This document shows, piece after piece, positions 44,291-52,902 of a stretch of DNA of 64,000 nucleotides. Each line of letters opens with the position of its first letter. Position 1 is the stretch's first letter. This DNA comes from Actinomyces sp. oral taxon 171 str. F0337 (lineage in GTDB: Bacteria; Actinomycetota; Actinomycetes; Actinomycetales; Actinomycetaceae), in NCBI RefSeq assembly GCF_005696555.1, contig NZ_CP040005.1, positions 558,001 through 622,000 of the forward strand. Reading direction: 5' to 3'. The notes below the pieces were generated by a model. It searched no databases, was not told where the DNA came from, and was given only the letters and a program-made list of their open reading frames with translations. A program made the position numbers and the translations under genes.

Positions 44291-46771
44291 TCAGTCCTCT
44301 GCGAGCGCCATGACCGGCGGCACCGAGGCTGCCCGTCCGGCCGGGCGCAGTGAGGCCAGCAGGCCGACGGCCAGGGTCGCGGCGAACATGCCGATCAGCG
44401 CGAGGTAGGGGATGTGCACAGACATACCCTTAGCGGCCCCTCCCGCCGCAACCGTGCCTGCTGTGCCGAGGAACATTCCGATGAGGAGACCGAGGCTCCC
44501 CCCCACGGCCGCCAGGAGGGTCCCCTCGGTGACGATGAGGCGCCGGATCTCCTGGCGGGAGCTGCCGGTGGCGCGTAGAACCCCGATCTCTCGAATGCGT
44601 TCCAGAACTGAGACGTCCGTGGTGTTGGCCAGCCCGGACAGGGCGATGACGAGGGCGGCCCCCAGAACCAGGCAGACGATGAGGGCCATCCTCGTGATGA
44701 TGGATGACATCTGCTCACTTGCGGCGGCGCTACCGGCCACCATCAGAGCCTGACCTCGGACAGCCGCATTGAGGGCGTGCTCGGTATCGGATGTCATGGA
44801 ATTGCCGGTGGACCGAACCCACATGGTGGTGTTGGTAGGGGTATTGCCGTTGATGCGCTGAGCCACTGCCGGGCTGATGGCGGCGCCCCAGCCCTCCTGG
44901 ACGCGGGCCGTCAGCTCAACGCTGTCGGCAGCGCCGGTCAGGGTGACTGTGGCGCCATCTGGAATGTTATAGATGCCGCCCACAATGAGGGTCTTGTCAT
45001 TGAGGTCTTCCAAGCCGCTGGTGGACCGTGCGATCGGCGCGATAGTGCCGGTGTCGATGACGTCGACAGTAATGTCCTTCGACTTTCCATCGATGGTCTG
45101 GGTCAGGCCGAGGGAGGGAACGTAGGTGACGTCCTTGACCCCGTCGACTGCTTTGACCTGCTTCGTCAGCTGCGCGGTATCGGTTTGCGGTGTGACTCCG
45201 AAGATTCTGGCGTCCACTGGTGAGCTGTGGCCGAGGATGGCGTCGAAGGAGGCGTTCAAGGAGGACAGGCCGACGAAGAGTGCTGACCCCACTAGGACGC
45301 AGACGAAAAGTGTGGCTGCGGTCGCGGCGGACCGTCCGGAGTTGCGGGCCAGGTTCCGGGTAGCCAGGCGCAGGACCGGGAATCGCGCGTCACCACTGAT
45401 TCTGCCGATGAATCCGATGATGACGGTGACGAGCAGCGGAAGGCCGAGGATCGCGCCGAGGGTGACGACGGCGCTCCCGCATGCTGTGATGAAGATATCG
45501 GATGCCTGAACGCCGAGGGCGACCGCGGCCGCACCGATGACGGCAATGATGGCTCCGGCGACGGCGCTCCACATCCGCCTGCGTCCGGCCTGCTTGGTGC
45601 TCGCAACCTGCCCGGTGAGAGCCACGAGCGGTGAGATGCGGGTGGCTGTGCGCGCAGGGCGCAGGACGGCGATGAGGGTGACCAGCGTCCCCAAGGCGAC
45701 GGTGAGCCCAAGGGACACCGGCGAGATGGTGAGCTGATCGGCCTTGAGGTCCGCGAAGGTTCCCGAGGACACCTCGATGGCACCGATACCGGTTCCGAGT
45801 GCCGCGCCCAGGACGGAGCCGACCACACCCGTCATGAGTCCGGTGCGCAGCACGGCGAGCATCACCTGACGGCGGGTTGTGCCGATGCAGCGCATGAGGC
45901 CGACCATGCGCGTCTGGCGCGCCACCAGCGTGCTGAAGGTGGTGGCGATCACGATGATGGCGACCGCCGCGCAGACCGGGGACAGGAGGTTGAGGATGGT
46001 TGAGATGATCGTCCCTCCTAATTCTGCTTTAGCTCGCTGAGAGATGGCCTCGTCCGCGCTCTGGATGACGGCGGAGGGCTGGGTAGAGTGAATGATTTCG
46101 GACACATTCCTCATCAATGAACTGGTATCAGTTCCAGGTTTGGCGCTGACGTAGAGCCTGTAGTAATTGATTCTGGCTCCCATCGCTTGGAGCTGCTCGG
46201 CGGTGGCGTAGAGGGTGCCGGTGCCGGTGTCCTTGCTGTCGGCCCCGGCGGAGATGATGCCGACCACCGTGGGAGCCGAGTGGACGGCCTTAGCGTTGTC
46301 GTTGTCCTTGGTTGTGAGGCGGATGGTGTCGCCGACGCTCAGGCCCTGCTGCTCGGCGAGGTCGGAGTCGATGGCCACCTCACCGGTGGCGGTGGGGAGC
46401 CGGCCGCTGCTCAGGGTGGTGAACTTGGTGAGCGCCGGGACGTCCTGGACGGCGACCTGGGCTCCGACGGCGCTTAGCTGCTTGGGCAGGTCGAGCCACA
46501 GCATGTCCCAGTGGGCACCACGGACGGAGCTGACACCGTCAAGGGCGGAGACCCGGTTGAGGAGGGAGTCGTCCAGGGCGCCTTCCGTGCTGTTGGCTCT
46601 ACGACCGTCTTGGACGACGACGTCGGCGTCGCCTACGGACACCCGCGCGCTGGTCTGCGTTTGCGTGCGGAAGGAGTCGGAGATGATGAAGGCGAAGGCG
46701 ATGAGGGCGGCGCTCATGGCCACGGCCACGAGGGCGGCCGCGGTGCGCCGTAGGTCGAGGAGGGACGGCAT
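44291..46771 (-). CDS. ABC transporter permease, FtsX/MacB type (probable defensin immunity)
   Basis: An 826-residue permease of the two-unit type. An N-terminal helix and large extracellular domain are followed by three helices, then a second extracellular domain and three more helices near the C-terminus. The start at 46771 overlaps the ATPase stop by ATGA and follows GGAGGCCCGCTG; a much longer upstream extension of the frame is a Pro/His/Arg-rich shadow of the ATPase gene. FtsX-type transporters commonly remove cell-envelope antibiotics or sense them. Lying directly upstream of four defensin genes, it probably gives self-immunity, perhaps also signalling. Confidence 0.85.
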   Translation of the reverse strand: MPSLLDLRRTAAALVAVAMSAALIAFAFIISDSFRTQTQTSARVSVGDADVVVQDGRRANSTEGALDDSLLNRVSALDGVSSVRGAHWDMLWLDLPKQLSAVGAQVAVQDVPALTKFTTLSSGRLPTATGEVAIDSDLAEQQGLSVGDTIRLTTKDNDNAKAVHSAPTVVGIISAGADSKDTGTGTLYATAEQLQAMGARINYYRLYVSAKPGTDTSSLMRNVSEIIHSTQPSAVIQSADEAISQRAKAELGGTIISTILNLLSPVCAAVAIIVIATTFSTLVARQTRMVGLMRCIGTTRRQVMLAVLRTGLMTGVVGSVLGAALGTGIGAIEVSSGTFADLKADQLTISPVSLGLTVALGTLVTLIAVLRPARTATRISPLVALTGQVASTKQAGRRRMWSAVAGAIIAVIGAAAVALGVQASDIFITACGSAVVTLGAILGLPLLVTVIIGFIGRISGDARFPVLRLATRNLARNSGRSAATAATLFVCVLVGSALFVGLSSLNASFDAILGHSSPVDARIFGVTPQTDTAQLTKQVKAVDGVKDVTYVPSLGLTQTIDGKSKDITVDVIDTGTIAPIARSTSGLEDLNDKTLIVGGIYNIPDGATVTLTGAADSVELTARVQEGWGAAISPAVAQRINGNTPTNTTMWVRSTGNSMTSDTEHALNAAVRGQALMVAGSAAASEQMSSIITRMALIVCLVLGAALVIALSGLANTTDVSVLERIREIGVLRATGSSRQEIRRLIVTEGTLLAAVGGSLGLLIGMFLGTAGTVAAGGAAKGMSVHIPYLALIGMFAATLAVGLLASLRPAGRAASVPPVMALAED

Positions 46772-47835
46772 CAGCGGGCCTCCATTCCAGTGGCGTAGGG
46801 GCTGCCGAAGCCGAACATCTGGGTTGCGCTGGGAGGCGCGGCATGGCGTGCACTGTAGACCGCGGCGGGACCAGGAGTGGGGGCGACGGGGGTGGTGCTC
46901 GCCCCGGAGGTGCGGCGGGGCTCTGGTGCGCTCGCCGGGGTGATGGCCCGGCGAGCCGGCGTGGGGCGGCCCGGGGCTGTGACGGCGTCGAATCCCGTAG
47001 TGGGGCCGGCCGGGATTGTCGGTGTCGTCGTCGGTGGTGCGGGCGGAGCTGCCTGGGTGGGAGCGGCGGGTGTCTGCTGGGCCGGGCGGGCGGTCGGTGC
47101 GGTGTGGGTGCCGGGGGTGTGGTGGACGGTGTCGTCGTTGGTGATGCGTCCGTCGCGTAGGCGGATGATGCGGTTGGTGGTGGCTGCGGCTTGTTCGTCG
47201 TGGGTGACCATGACGACGGTCTGGCCCAGGGTCTGGCACATGTGGGCGAGGGTCTGTAGCAGGTTGGCGGCTGAGGCGGTGTCCAGGGCGCCGGTGGGTT
47301 CGTCGGCGAAGATGACTTTGGGGCGTCCCACGAGGGCGCGGGCTACGGCCACGCGCTGTTGCTGGCCGCCGGAGAGCTCGTTGGGGCGGTGGGATAGGCG
47401 GTCGGTGAGACCTAGGACTGAGATGACGGCGTCGTACCAGTCTCGGGCTGGTTTGCGGTGGGCCAGGCGCTGGGGCAGGAGGATATTCTCCTCGGCGGTC
47501 AGGGTGGGCAGCAGGTTGAAGGATTGGAAGATGAAGCCGAGCTGGTCGCGGCGTACGGCGGTGAGCTGCTTGTCCTTCATACCTGACAGGTCCTGTCCGG
47601 CGATGAAGACGCTGCCGGAGGTGGGGGTGTCCAGGCCCGCCAGGCAGTGCAGGAGGGTGGACTTGCCTGAGCCGGAGGGGCCCATGATGGCCGCGAACTC
47701 TCCTTCGGTGATGGTGAGGCTGACCGTGTCCAGGGCCACGACCTGGGCTTCGCCCTCGCCATAGATCTTGCTTAGCGCGCGGGCCTCAACCACCTTGTTG
47801 ACGGTGGGACTGATGTGTGGAATCTGGTGCGGCAT
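46771..47835 (-). CDS. ABC transporter ATP-binding protein, MacB/LolD type with long tail
   Basis: A 354-residue ATPase paired with the FtsX-like permease. Walker A GPSGSGKST, Q-loop FIFQSFNLLP, signature LSGGQQQRVAVARAL and Walker B VIFADEPTGALD are intact within the first 235 residues. About 115 extra Pro/Thr/Ala-rich residues follow, ending with FGFGSPYATGMEAR, which is unusual for the family and may be disordered. The start ATG 47835 has AAGAGAAG upstream. It is probably transcribed with the permease and perhaps through the defensin genes. Confidence 0.87.
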   Translation of the reverse strand: MPHQIPHISPTVNKVVEARALSKIYGEGEAQVVALDTVSLTITEGEFAAIMGPSGSGKSTLLHCLAGLDTPTSGSVFIAGQDLSGMKDKQLTAVRRDQLGFIFQSFNLLPTLTAEENILLPQRLAHRKPARDWYDAVISVLGLTDRLSHRPNELSGGQQQRVAVARALVGRPKVIFADEPTGALDTASAANLLQTLAHMCQTLGQTVVMVTHDEQAAATTNRIIRLRDGRITNDDTVHHTPGTHTAPTARPAQQTPAAPTQAAPPAPPTTTPTIPAGPTTGFDAVTAPGRPTPARRAITPASAPEPRRTSGASTTPVAPTPGPAAVYSARHAAPPSATQMFGFGSPYATGMEAR

Positions 47836-48231
47836 GGTGCTTCTCTTCCTTCCGGGCGGGGCCGCGGCCGGTGTGCCGCACAGTCCCCGCGATAGATGGG
47901 TGGATACCTTGAGGCTAGGAATCGCGGAGAAGAACCGGAATGCGTCGAAGGGACGGACTGCAGTGGCGTCTCCGCCTTTCGATGGAGGACCGCTGATGCC
48001 GGTCAGTCGCAGCCCCCAGTCACTTCGACCGAAACTTCATAATCGACCCGGCTCCGCGTCTTCTATGAAGTTTCGGTCGAAGTGAGGTGCCCTGACCCAG
48101 CCGGATCGTGTTCCGGCTCTCAGTTTGCGGCGGGCTGAAGATGTTTCGGTCCTCCCGCAGCGGCGGGCCAACCGTTAGCCTGACCCCGTGACGATTCTTC
48201 CAGCCGCCGCCCCGGCCCCCTGCCGGGGTTC
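47836..48231. other. divergent intergenic region between the ABC transporter and folP
   Basis: About 400 bases without a gene. Its main feature is the long perfect inverted repeat at 48020-48085. Promoters for both the defensin immunity genes and folP must lie here. Confidence 0.5.
48020..48085. repeat. perfect 22-bp inverted repeat with 22-base centre
   Basis: Arms at 48020-48041 and 48064-48085 are perfectly complementary: the left begins TCACTTCGACCG and the right ends CGGTCGAAGTGA. Each arm also contains TTCG-AC-CGAA symmetry. It lies between divergent genes, where a terminator is not expected, at the border between accessory and core DNA. Confidence 0.85.
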
Positions 48232-49074
48232 GTGCCCCGCGACCGGACGCTCCTCATGGGCGTCCTCAACGTCACTCCTGACTCCTTCTCCGACGGCGGC
48301 CGTTGGGCCGCCCCCGAGGCGGCCGCCGCCCACGCCCGCGAGCTCATCACCCAGGGCGCCGACATCATCGACATCGGCGGGGAGTCCACCCGCCCCGGCG
48401 CCCAGAGGGTCGACGTCGACACCGAGATCTCCCGCGTCCTGCCCGTGGTGCGCGCGCTCCTCGCCGACGGGACAGACGGGACAGGCACTGCCGGCAGCGC
48501 CGTCATCTCGGTGGACACCATCCATGCCGCCACCGCCGAGGCCGCCATCGACGCCGGCGCCCACATCATCAACGACGTCTCCGGAGGCCTGGCCGACCCC
48601 GCCATGCACGGCCTCATCGCCCGCACCGGCGTCGTCTACGTCTGCCAGCACTGGCGCGGCGACCCCGAGACCATGGACCGGCTCACCGACTACCCCGGCG
48701 GCGTCGTCGCCGGGGTCGAGGCGGAGCTGCGCGAGCGCCTGAGTGAGCTCGACGCCGCCGGGGTGGACCGCTCCCAGGTGGTCCTGGACCCCGGACTCGG
48801 CTTCGCCAAAACCCACGCCCAGTCCTGGGAGCTGCTGGCGGCCACCTCCCGCCTCATCGCCGACCTCGGTCAGCCGATACTGGTCGGCTCCTCCCGCAAG
48901 CGCTTCCTCGCCCAGGCCGCCGAGGCCGAGGCCACCCCCGTCCAGCGCGACGCCGCCACCGCCGCCACCACCGCCCTGGCCGCCGCCGCAGGCGCCTGGG
49001 CCGTCAGAGTCCACGAGGTCCCGGCCAACCGGGCCGCCGTCCGCACCGCCTCCCTCTGGAAGGAACATCAGTGA
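48232..49074 (+). CDS. folP: dihydropteroate synthase
   Basis: A 280-residue TIM-barrel enzyme that joins pterin diphosphate and p-aminobenzoate, the sulfonamide target. Signatures are MGVLNVTPDSFSDGG and DIIDIGGESTRPG, with the C-terminal GSSRKRF. The GTG start at 48232 is the only one that begins shortly before the conserved core. It overlaps the folB-folK start by four bases. Confidence 0.94.
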   Translation: MPRDRTLLMGVLNVTPDSFSDGGRWAAPEAAAAHARELITQGADIIDIGGESTRPGAQRVDVDTEISRVLPVVRALLADGTDGTGTAGSAVISVDTIHAATAEAAIDAGAHIINDVSGGLADPAMHGLIARTGVVYVCQHWRGDPETMDRLTDYPGGVVAGVEAELRERLSELDAAGVDRSQVVLDPGLGFAKTHAQSWELLAATSRLIADLGQPILVGSSRKRFLAQAAEAEATPVQRDAATAATTALAAAAGAWAVRVHEVPANRAAVRTASLWKEHQ

Positions 49075-51821
49075 GCACCACCGTCTCCGCGACCACCGAC
49101 CGGATCAGCCTCGTCGGCCTGTCCGCCCGTGGCCACCACGGCGTCCTGCCCTTCGAACGTGAGGAGGGCCAGCTCTTCACGGTCGATGTCATCCTCGACC
49201 TGGGGCAGCGCGGTACCGCCGTGGCCGCCGTCACCGACTCGGTGACCGACGCCGTCGACTACTCCCGCGTGGCCAACGGCATCGTGAGCATCATCGAGGG
49301 GGAGCCGGTCAACCTCATCGAGTCCCTGGCGGACCGGATCGCCGAGCGGGTCCTGTCCTTCCCTCGCGTCGTGGCCGCCGAGGTCACTGTGCACAAGCCC
49401 CAGGCCCCTCTCGACGTCGCCTTCGAGGACGTCTCGGTGACCATCCACCGGGTGGCCGACGCCGCAGCCGGACACGGTGGGGCTCCTGCCTCCAGCCAGG
49501 CCGCCTGGGCCGCGCAGGCCGAGGCGCCGGTGGCCGTGTCGGCCCAGTCCTACGCGTCCCCCTCCTCCTCAGCCTCCCCGGTGGCCGCCGTCTCACCGGC
49601 GGCGCCCTCCTACGAGCCCCCCGCCGCGACTGCCGCGGCACCCCTCGTCTCGGAGGTCCCCGACTTCGCGGGCTCCTCCTTCACAGGCGGCGACGCATCC
49701 GCTGCCGCCGCCCCGGTGGTGCCGACCTCCGAGCCTCCCATCACCCCGACGCCCTCGCCGGCCTCGCCGCTGGAGGCGCCGGCCCGCTCGTCCTTCGCGG
49801 CCGCCGCACCCTCAATCCCCACGCCGATGCCGGTCGAGCCCAGCGTTCCCGGCGGGGGCGTCGAGTCGACCCGGTCCTGGGCACCGGACTGGGCCACCGA
49901 CGGCGCAGACTCCTCCGTCTCGTCGGACTCCTCCTGGGCTCCCGAGGCTCCCGAGATCTCGGAGGCACTCAGCCAGTCCTCCAGCGCGGCAGCCGGTTCC
50001 CACGCCGCATCGAGCGCGCTGGAGACCCCATCGACCAGCGCCCCCACCGCGGCCTCCGCCGGCAGGACCGCCGGTGCTGACGGATTCGTGAGCCTGGCGG
50101 CCGATGCGCTGGGTTCGGTTCCCGTTGTTACTGAGCCGGAGCCCGCCGCCTCCAGCTATGCCGAGGAGGCGGCTGCCGACTCTTCCGCAGGGACCTTGTC
50201 CGAGCCGACCTCTGCGGCCGATGACCTCGGCGTCCAGCTGCCCCACGAGGGCCGCCACGTGGCCTCCTCCGAGGAGGATGAGCGGCTGGTCGCCCCGGCC
50301 GTCGACAGCTCCGCGGACCTGCTGAGTGGGCCCGTCGCCTTCGGCGAGTCCGGCTCCTACAGCGGGGCAGCCTACAACCAGGCCGGTTATGCCGGGGACT
50401 ATGCCGGGGACACTGCCCCCGAGACGGCGGGCTCCGACGCGGCCGGCCTCTCCTTCCCCGCGCCGGGCGGTGACGCCTCCAGCTTCGGGACCACCGACGC
50501 CAACGGATTCATTGACGCCTCCTCCGCCCCGGTCTCCCAGACCCCGGCCGAGCCCGAGCCCAGTCCCTTCGCCGTCCCCGACGAGTACCCCGGTACCGTG
50601 GGCCAGGAGGGCGCGGCACCTGCCCATTTGGAGTCCTCCTCCACCCAGCCCTCCGTCTCTGAGGACCTCTCCCAGCCCGCCGGCGGCTCGTACGCCGCGC
50701 CGTCGGCGCAGTCCGACTTCCTGGGCGCTGCCTCCCCCGGCGCCGCACCGGCGGCTCCCGCCGCGCCTGAGGTTCCGGCCGCTCCGGTCGACCCGCTCGC
50801 CGAGCGGCCCGCACGCCCCGTCGGCGTCGTCTTCGGTCTGGGCGCCAACGTCGGCGGCGTCGTGGACTCCCTGCGCACGGCCGTCCAGAGCCTCAAGGCC
50901 GCCGAAGGCATCGAGGTCACTCAGGTGGCGCCGCTGGCCCGTACTGTCGCCGTCGTGGCCGAGGGTGCCGATCCCCAGCCCGACTACCTCAACACGGTGG
51001 TCACAGCCATGACGACCCTGTCCCCGCGAGAGCTGCTTGAGGTCTGCCAGTCCTTGGAGGTCGCGGCCGGGCGCGTGCGCACCGAGCCGTGGGGCGTGCG
51101 CACCCTGGACGTCGACCTGGTGGAGGTCGAGGGCGTCACCTCCACCGACCCGGCCCTGTCCCTGCCGCACCCACGTGCCGCCGAGCGCGCCTTCGTCCTC
51201 GTGCCGTGGAGCCAGGCCGACCCCTTCGCCGAGCTGGCCGGGCACTCCGTGTCCGAGCTTGCCGAGAACGCCCCCGACCGGGGTGGCCTGCGCTGGCTGG
51301 CCTTCGACTGGCTCGAATCCGATGCTCTCCCGGACAAGCCCACCGGCCCCTACGTGGAGCCCCCGGTGGAACAGGACGCCGCTGGCGCCGAGCCCGAGCT
51401 GGTCTACGACGCCACCCGTGACGAGTCCTCCGTGGCCGACTCCTCCCTGTCCGCCGACTACGCCGGCGGTATCTCCGAGGGCTCATCGGCCGCCGCGGAA
51501 CCCACCGCCTCGGCGCAGCCCTTCAGCGACCAGGCACCGGTCGAGTCCTCCCCCTTCGGCCAGCCGTCTTTCGACGCCTCCAACGAAGCGAATGCCTGGT
51601 CCGGGCGAGTCCCGCAGATCGACTCGCCCTACCAGGCCGCCTCGGCCCCCGAGGCGGCCGGCCCGCAGGGCGCCCACGCCCCCGGCCACACGGCCGGCCC
51701 GGACGAGTTCCCCAACGACCAGCAGGATGACGCCTCCGGGGGCGCCTGGAAGTCCCCGCTCCAGTGGAATGACGTCATCGGCGGTGGCGCCCAGGGGACA
51801 GGTCCCCGCCAGGACGCCTGA
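49071..51821 (+). CDS. folKB: dihydroneopterin aldolase / HPPK fusion with long disordered linker
   Basis: A 916-residue fusion. Residues about 1-130 are FolB (dihydroneopterin aldolase, starting DRISLVGLSARGHHGVLPFE). Residues about 581-755 are FolK (pyrophosphokinase, with VFGLGANVG and RTLDVDLVEVEG). Between them lie some 450 residues of Ala/Ser/Pro/Glu-rich low-complexity sequence, and about 160 similar residues follow FolK. Two successive folate steps are thus on one chain. Typical FolB-FolK fusions are some 300 residues, so the linkers are remarkable. The start GTG overlaps folP. Confidence 0.9.
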   Translation: MSTTVSATTDRISLVGLSARGHHGVLPFEREEGQLFTVDVILDLGQRGTAVAAVTDSVTDAVDYSRVANGIVSIIEGEPVNLIESLADRIAERVLSFPRVVAAEVTVHKPQAPLDVAFEDVSVTIHRVADAAAGHGGAPASSQAAWAAQAEAPVAVSAQSYASPSSSASPVAAVSPAAPSYEPPAATAAAPLVSEVPDFAGSSFTGGDASAAAAPVVPTSEPPITPTPSPASPLEAPARSSFAAAAPSIPTPMPVEPSVPGGGVESTRSWAPDWATDGADSSVSSDSSWAPEAPEISEALSQSSSAAAGSHAASSALETPSTSAPTAASAGRTAGADGFVSLAADALGSVPVVTEPEPAASSYAEEAAADSSAGTLSEPTSAADDLGVQLPHEGRHVASSEEDERLVAPAVDSSADLLSGPVAFGESGSYSGAAYNQAGYAGDYAGDTAPETAGSDAAGLSFPAPGGDASSFGTTDANGFIDASSAPVSQTPAEPEPSPFAVPDEYPGTVGQEGAAPAHLESSSTQPSVSEDLSQPAGGSYAAPSAQSDFLGAASPGAAPAAPAAPEVPAAPVDPLAERPARPVGVVFGLGANVGGVVDSLRTAVQSLKAAEGIEVTQVAPLARTVAVVAEGADPQPDYLNTVVTAMTTLSPRELLEVCQSLEVAAGRVRTEPWGVRTLDVDLVEVEGVTSTDPALSLPHPRAAERAFVLVPWSQADPFAELAGHSVSELAENAPDRGGLRWLAFDWLESDALPDKPTGPYVEPPVEQDAAGAEPELVYDATRDESSVADSSLSADYAGGISEGSSAAAEPTASAQPFSDQAPVESSPFGQPSFDASNEANAWSGRVPQIDSPYQAASAPEAAGPQGAHAPGHTAGPDEFPNDQQDDASGGAWKSPLQWNDVIGGGAQGTGPRQDA

Positions 51822-52321
51822 TGCGGCGCACCCGCTGGACCAGTGCCGTCACCTGGTTCGTCGCCGCCGCGGTGGTCTCCTGGGTGGCCGGTGACCTCCT
51901 GCTGCGCCACGTCGGCTGGGTCCCGGTCCTCTCCCCCTGGGGGGCGGTGACTGCGCTGGTCATCGCCGGTATCGTCCTGGTGTCCGGTCTGGCGGTCAGG
52001 CGCCTGCGGGCGCGTGAGCACACCTGGATCACCCCGACCGGCGCCGCCACCACGGCCGCCGCCGCCCAGGCCTCAGCCATCGTGGGGGCGGTCCTGGGCG
52101 GCGTCTACGGCGGCGGGATCATCCTGGCTCTCGTGACACCGCGCTCGCCGGCCATGACTCACCTGGCCTGGACCTCGACCGGATGCCTCATCGCCTGCCT
52201 CGTGTGGTGCGTCATCGGCTTCGTCGTCGAGCAGTGGTGCTCCATCTCCGGTGACGGTGACGACGACAGCTCGTCCGGCACCTCCGGACGGGCCCCCGAA
52301 GGACCAGGAGCTCCCGCATGA
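51821..52321 (+). CDS. DUF3180 membrane protein
   Basis: A 166-residue protein with four hydrophobic helices (near 8-26, 38-58, 78-100 and 114-136) and an acidic Ser-rich tail. It fits the actinobacterial DUF3180 family, which routinely follows folK. Its start overlaps the previous stop by one base. The function is unknown. Confidence 0.8.
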   Translation: MRRTRWTSAVTWFVAAAVVSWVAGDLLLRHVGWVPVLSPWGAVTALVIAGIVLVSGLAVRRLRAREHTWITPTGAATTAAAAQASAIVGAVLGGVYGGGIILALVTPRSPAMTHLAWTSTGCLIACLVWCVIGFVVEQWCSISGDGDDDSSSGTSGRAPEGPGAPA

Positions 52322-52902
52322 ACAGTCCCGACACCGTGGCCAGTGCCGTCCCCGTCACCCCCGCCGTCCCGGACCCGGCCTCCGGCCGCGCCTGCGACCC
52401 GCCTACGCCGCCACCCGCCGGAGCCGATCCCTTCGCCCCCGACGGCGTCGTCTTCCACCCGGTCTCGCACCGCCTCATCACCGCCCGTTTCCTGGGGGCC
52501 GGTATCGTCAGTGCCGTCCTCCTCATCGGCTCCGCCATCCCCGGCGTGCTCGTCTCTCGCGCGTTCTTCATCCCGGCGGCGCTCGCCGCGGTCCTGTTCG
52601 TCTGGCTGCTCTGGCTCATCCCGCGCCAGGTGCGGGCCATGGGCTACGCCCTGGCGGACAACCACCTCCTGTGGCGCCACGGCGTCATGTTCCGCTCCAT
52701 CACAGTCACCCCGTACGGGCGCATGCAGTTCGTGGACACCTCCCAGGGACCGCTCGCCCGCCGGCTGGGCATCGCCGAGGTCAGGCTCCACACGGCCTCG
52801 GCCAGTACCGATGCCACGATCAACGGGCTGCCGGTGGTCGAGGCCGAGAACCTGCGCCGGGTCCTGTCCCAGCGCGGTGAGGAGAGGATGGCCGGGCTGT
52901 GA
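52318..52902 (+). CDS. bacterial PH-domain membrane protein (YdbS-like)
   Basis: A 194-residue protein with two membrane helices (about 55-95) and a bacterial PH-like domain (YALADNHLLWRHGVMFRSIT, then TPYGRMQFVDTSQGPLARRL). It is coupled by overlapping ATGA to the gene before and GTGA to the next. In Bacillus, ydbS and ydbT form such a pair and affect sensitivity to some antimicrobial peptides. The biochemical function is unknown. Confidence 0.8.
   Translation: MNSPDTVASAVPVTPAVPDPASGRACDPPTPPPAGADPFAPDGVVFHPVSHRLITARFLGAGIVSAVLLIGSAIPGVLVSRAFFIPAALAAVLFVWLLWLIPRQVRAMGYALADNHLLWRHGVMFRSITVTPYGRMQFVDTSQGPLARRLGIAEVRLHTASASTDATINGLPVVEAENLRRVLSQRGEERMAGL

Noticed and set aside
46772..47239. 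Upstream extension of the FtsX-like permease frame
   Set aside because: Pro/His/Arg-rich out-of-frame reading of the ATPase tail; the ATG at 46771 has a proper binding site and ATGA coupling.
46843..47764. Plus-strand frames opposite the ABC transporter ATPase
   Set aside because: They mirror the Walker and signature regions of the ATPase and have no independent support.
49812..51245. Long minus-strand frame opposite folB-folK
   Set aside because: Low-complexity mirror of the disordered linker; no family features and no binding site.
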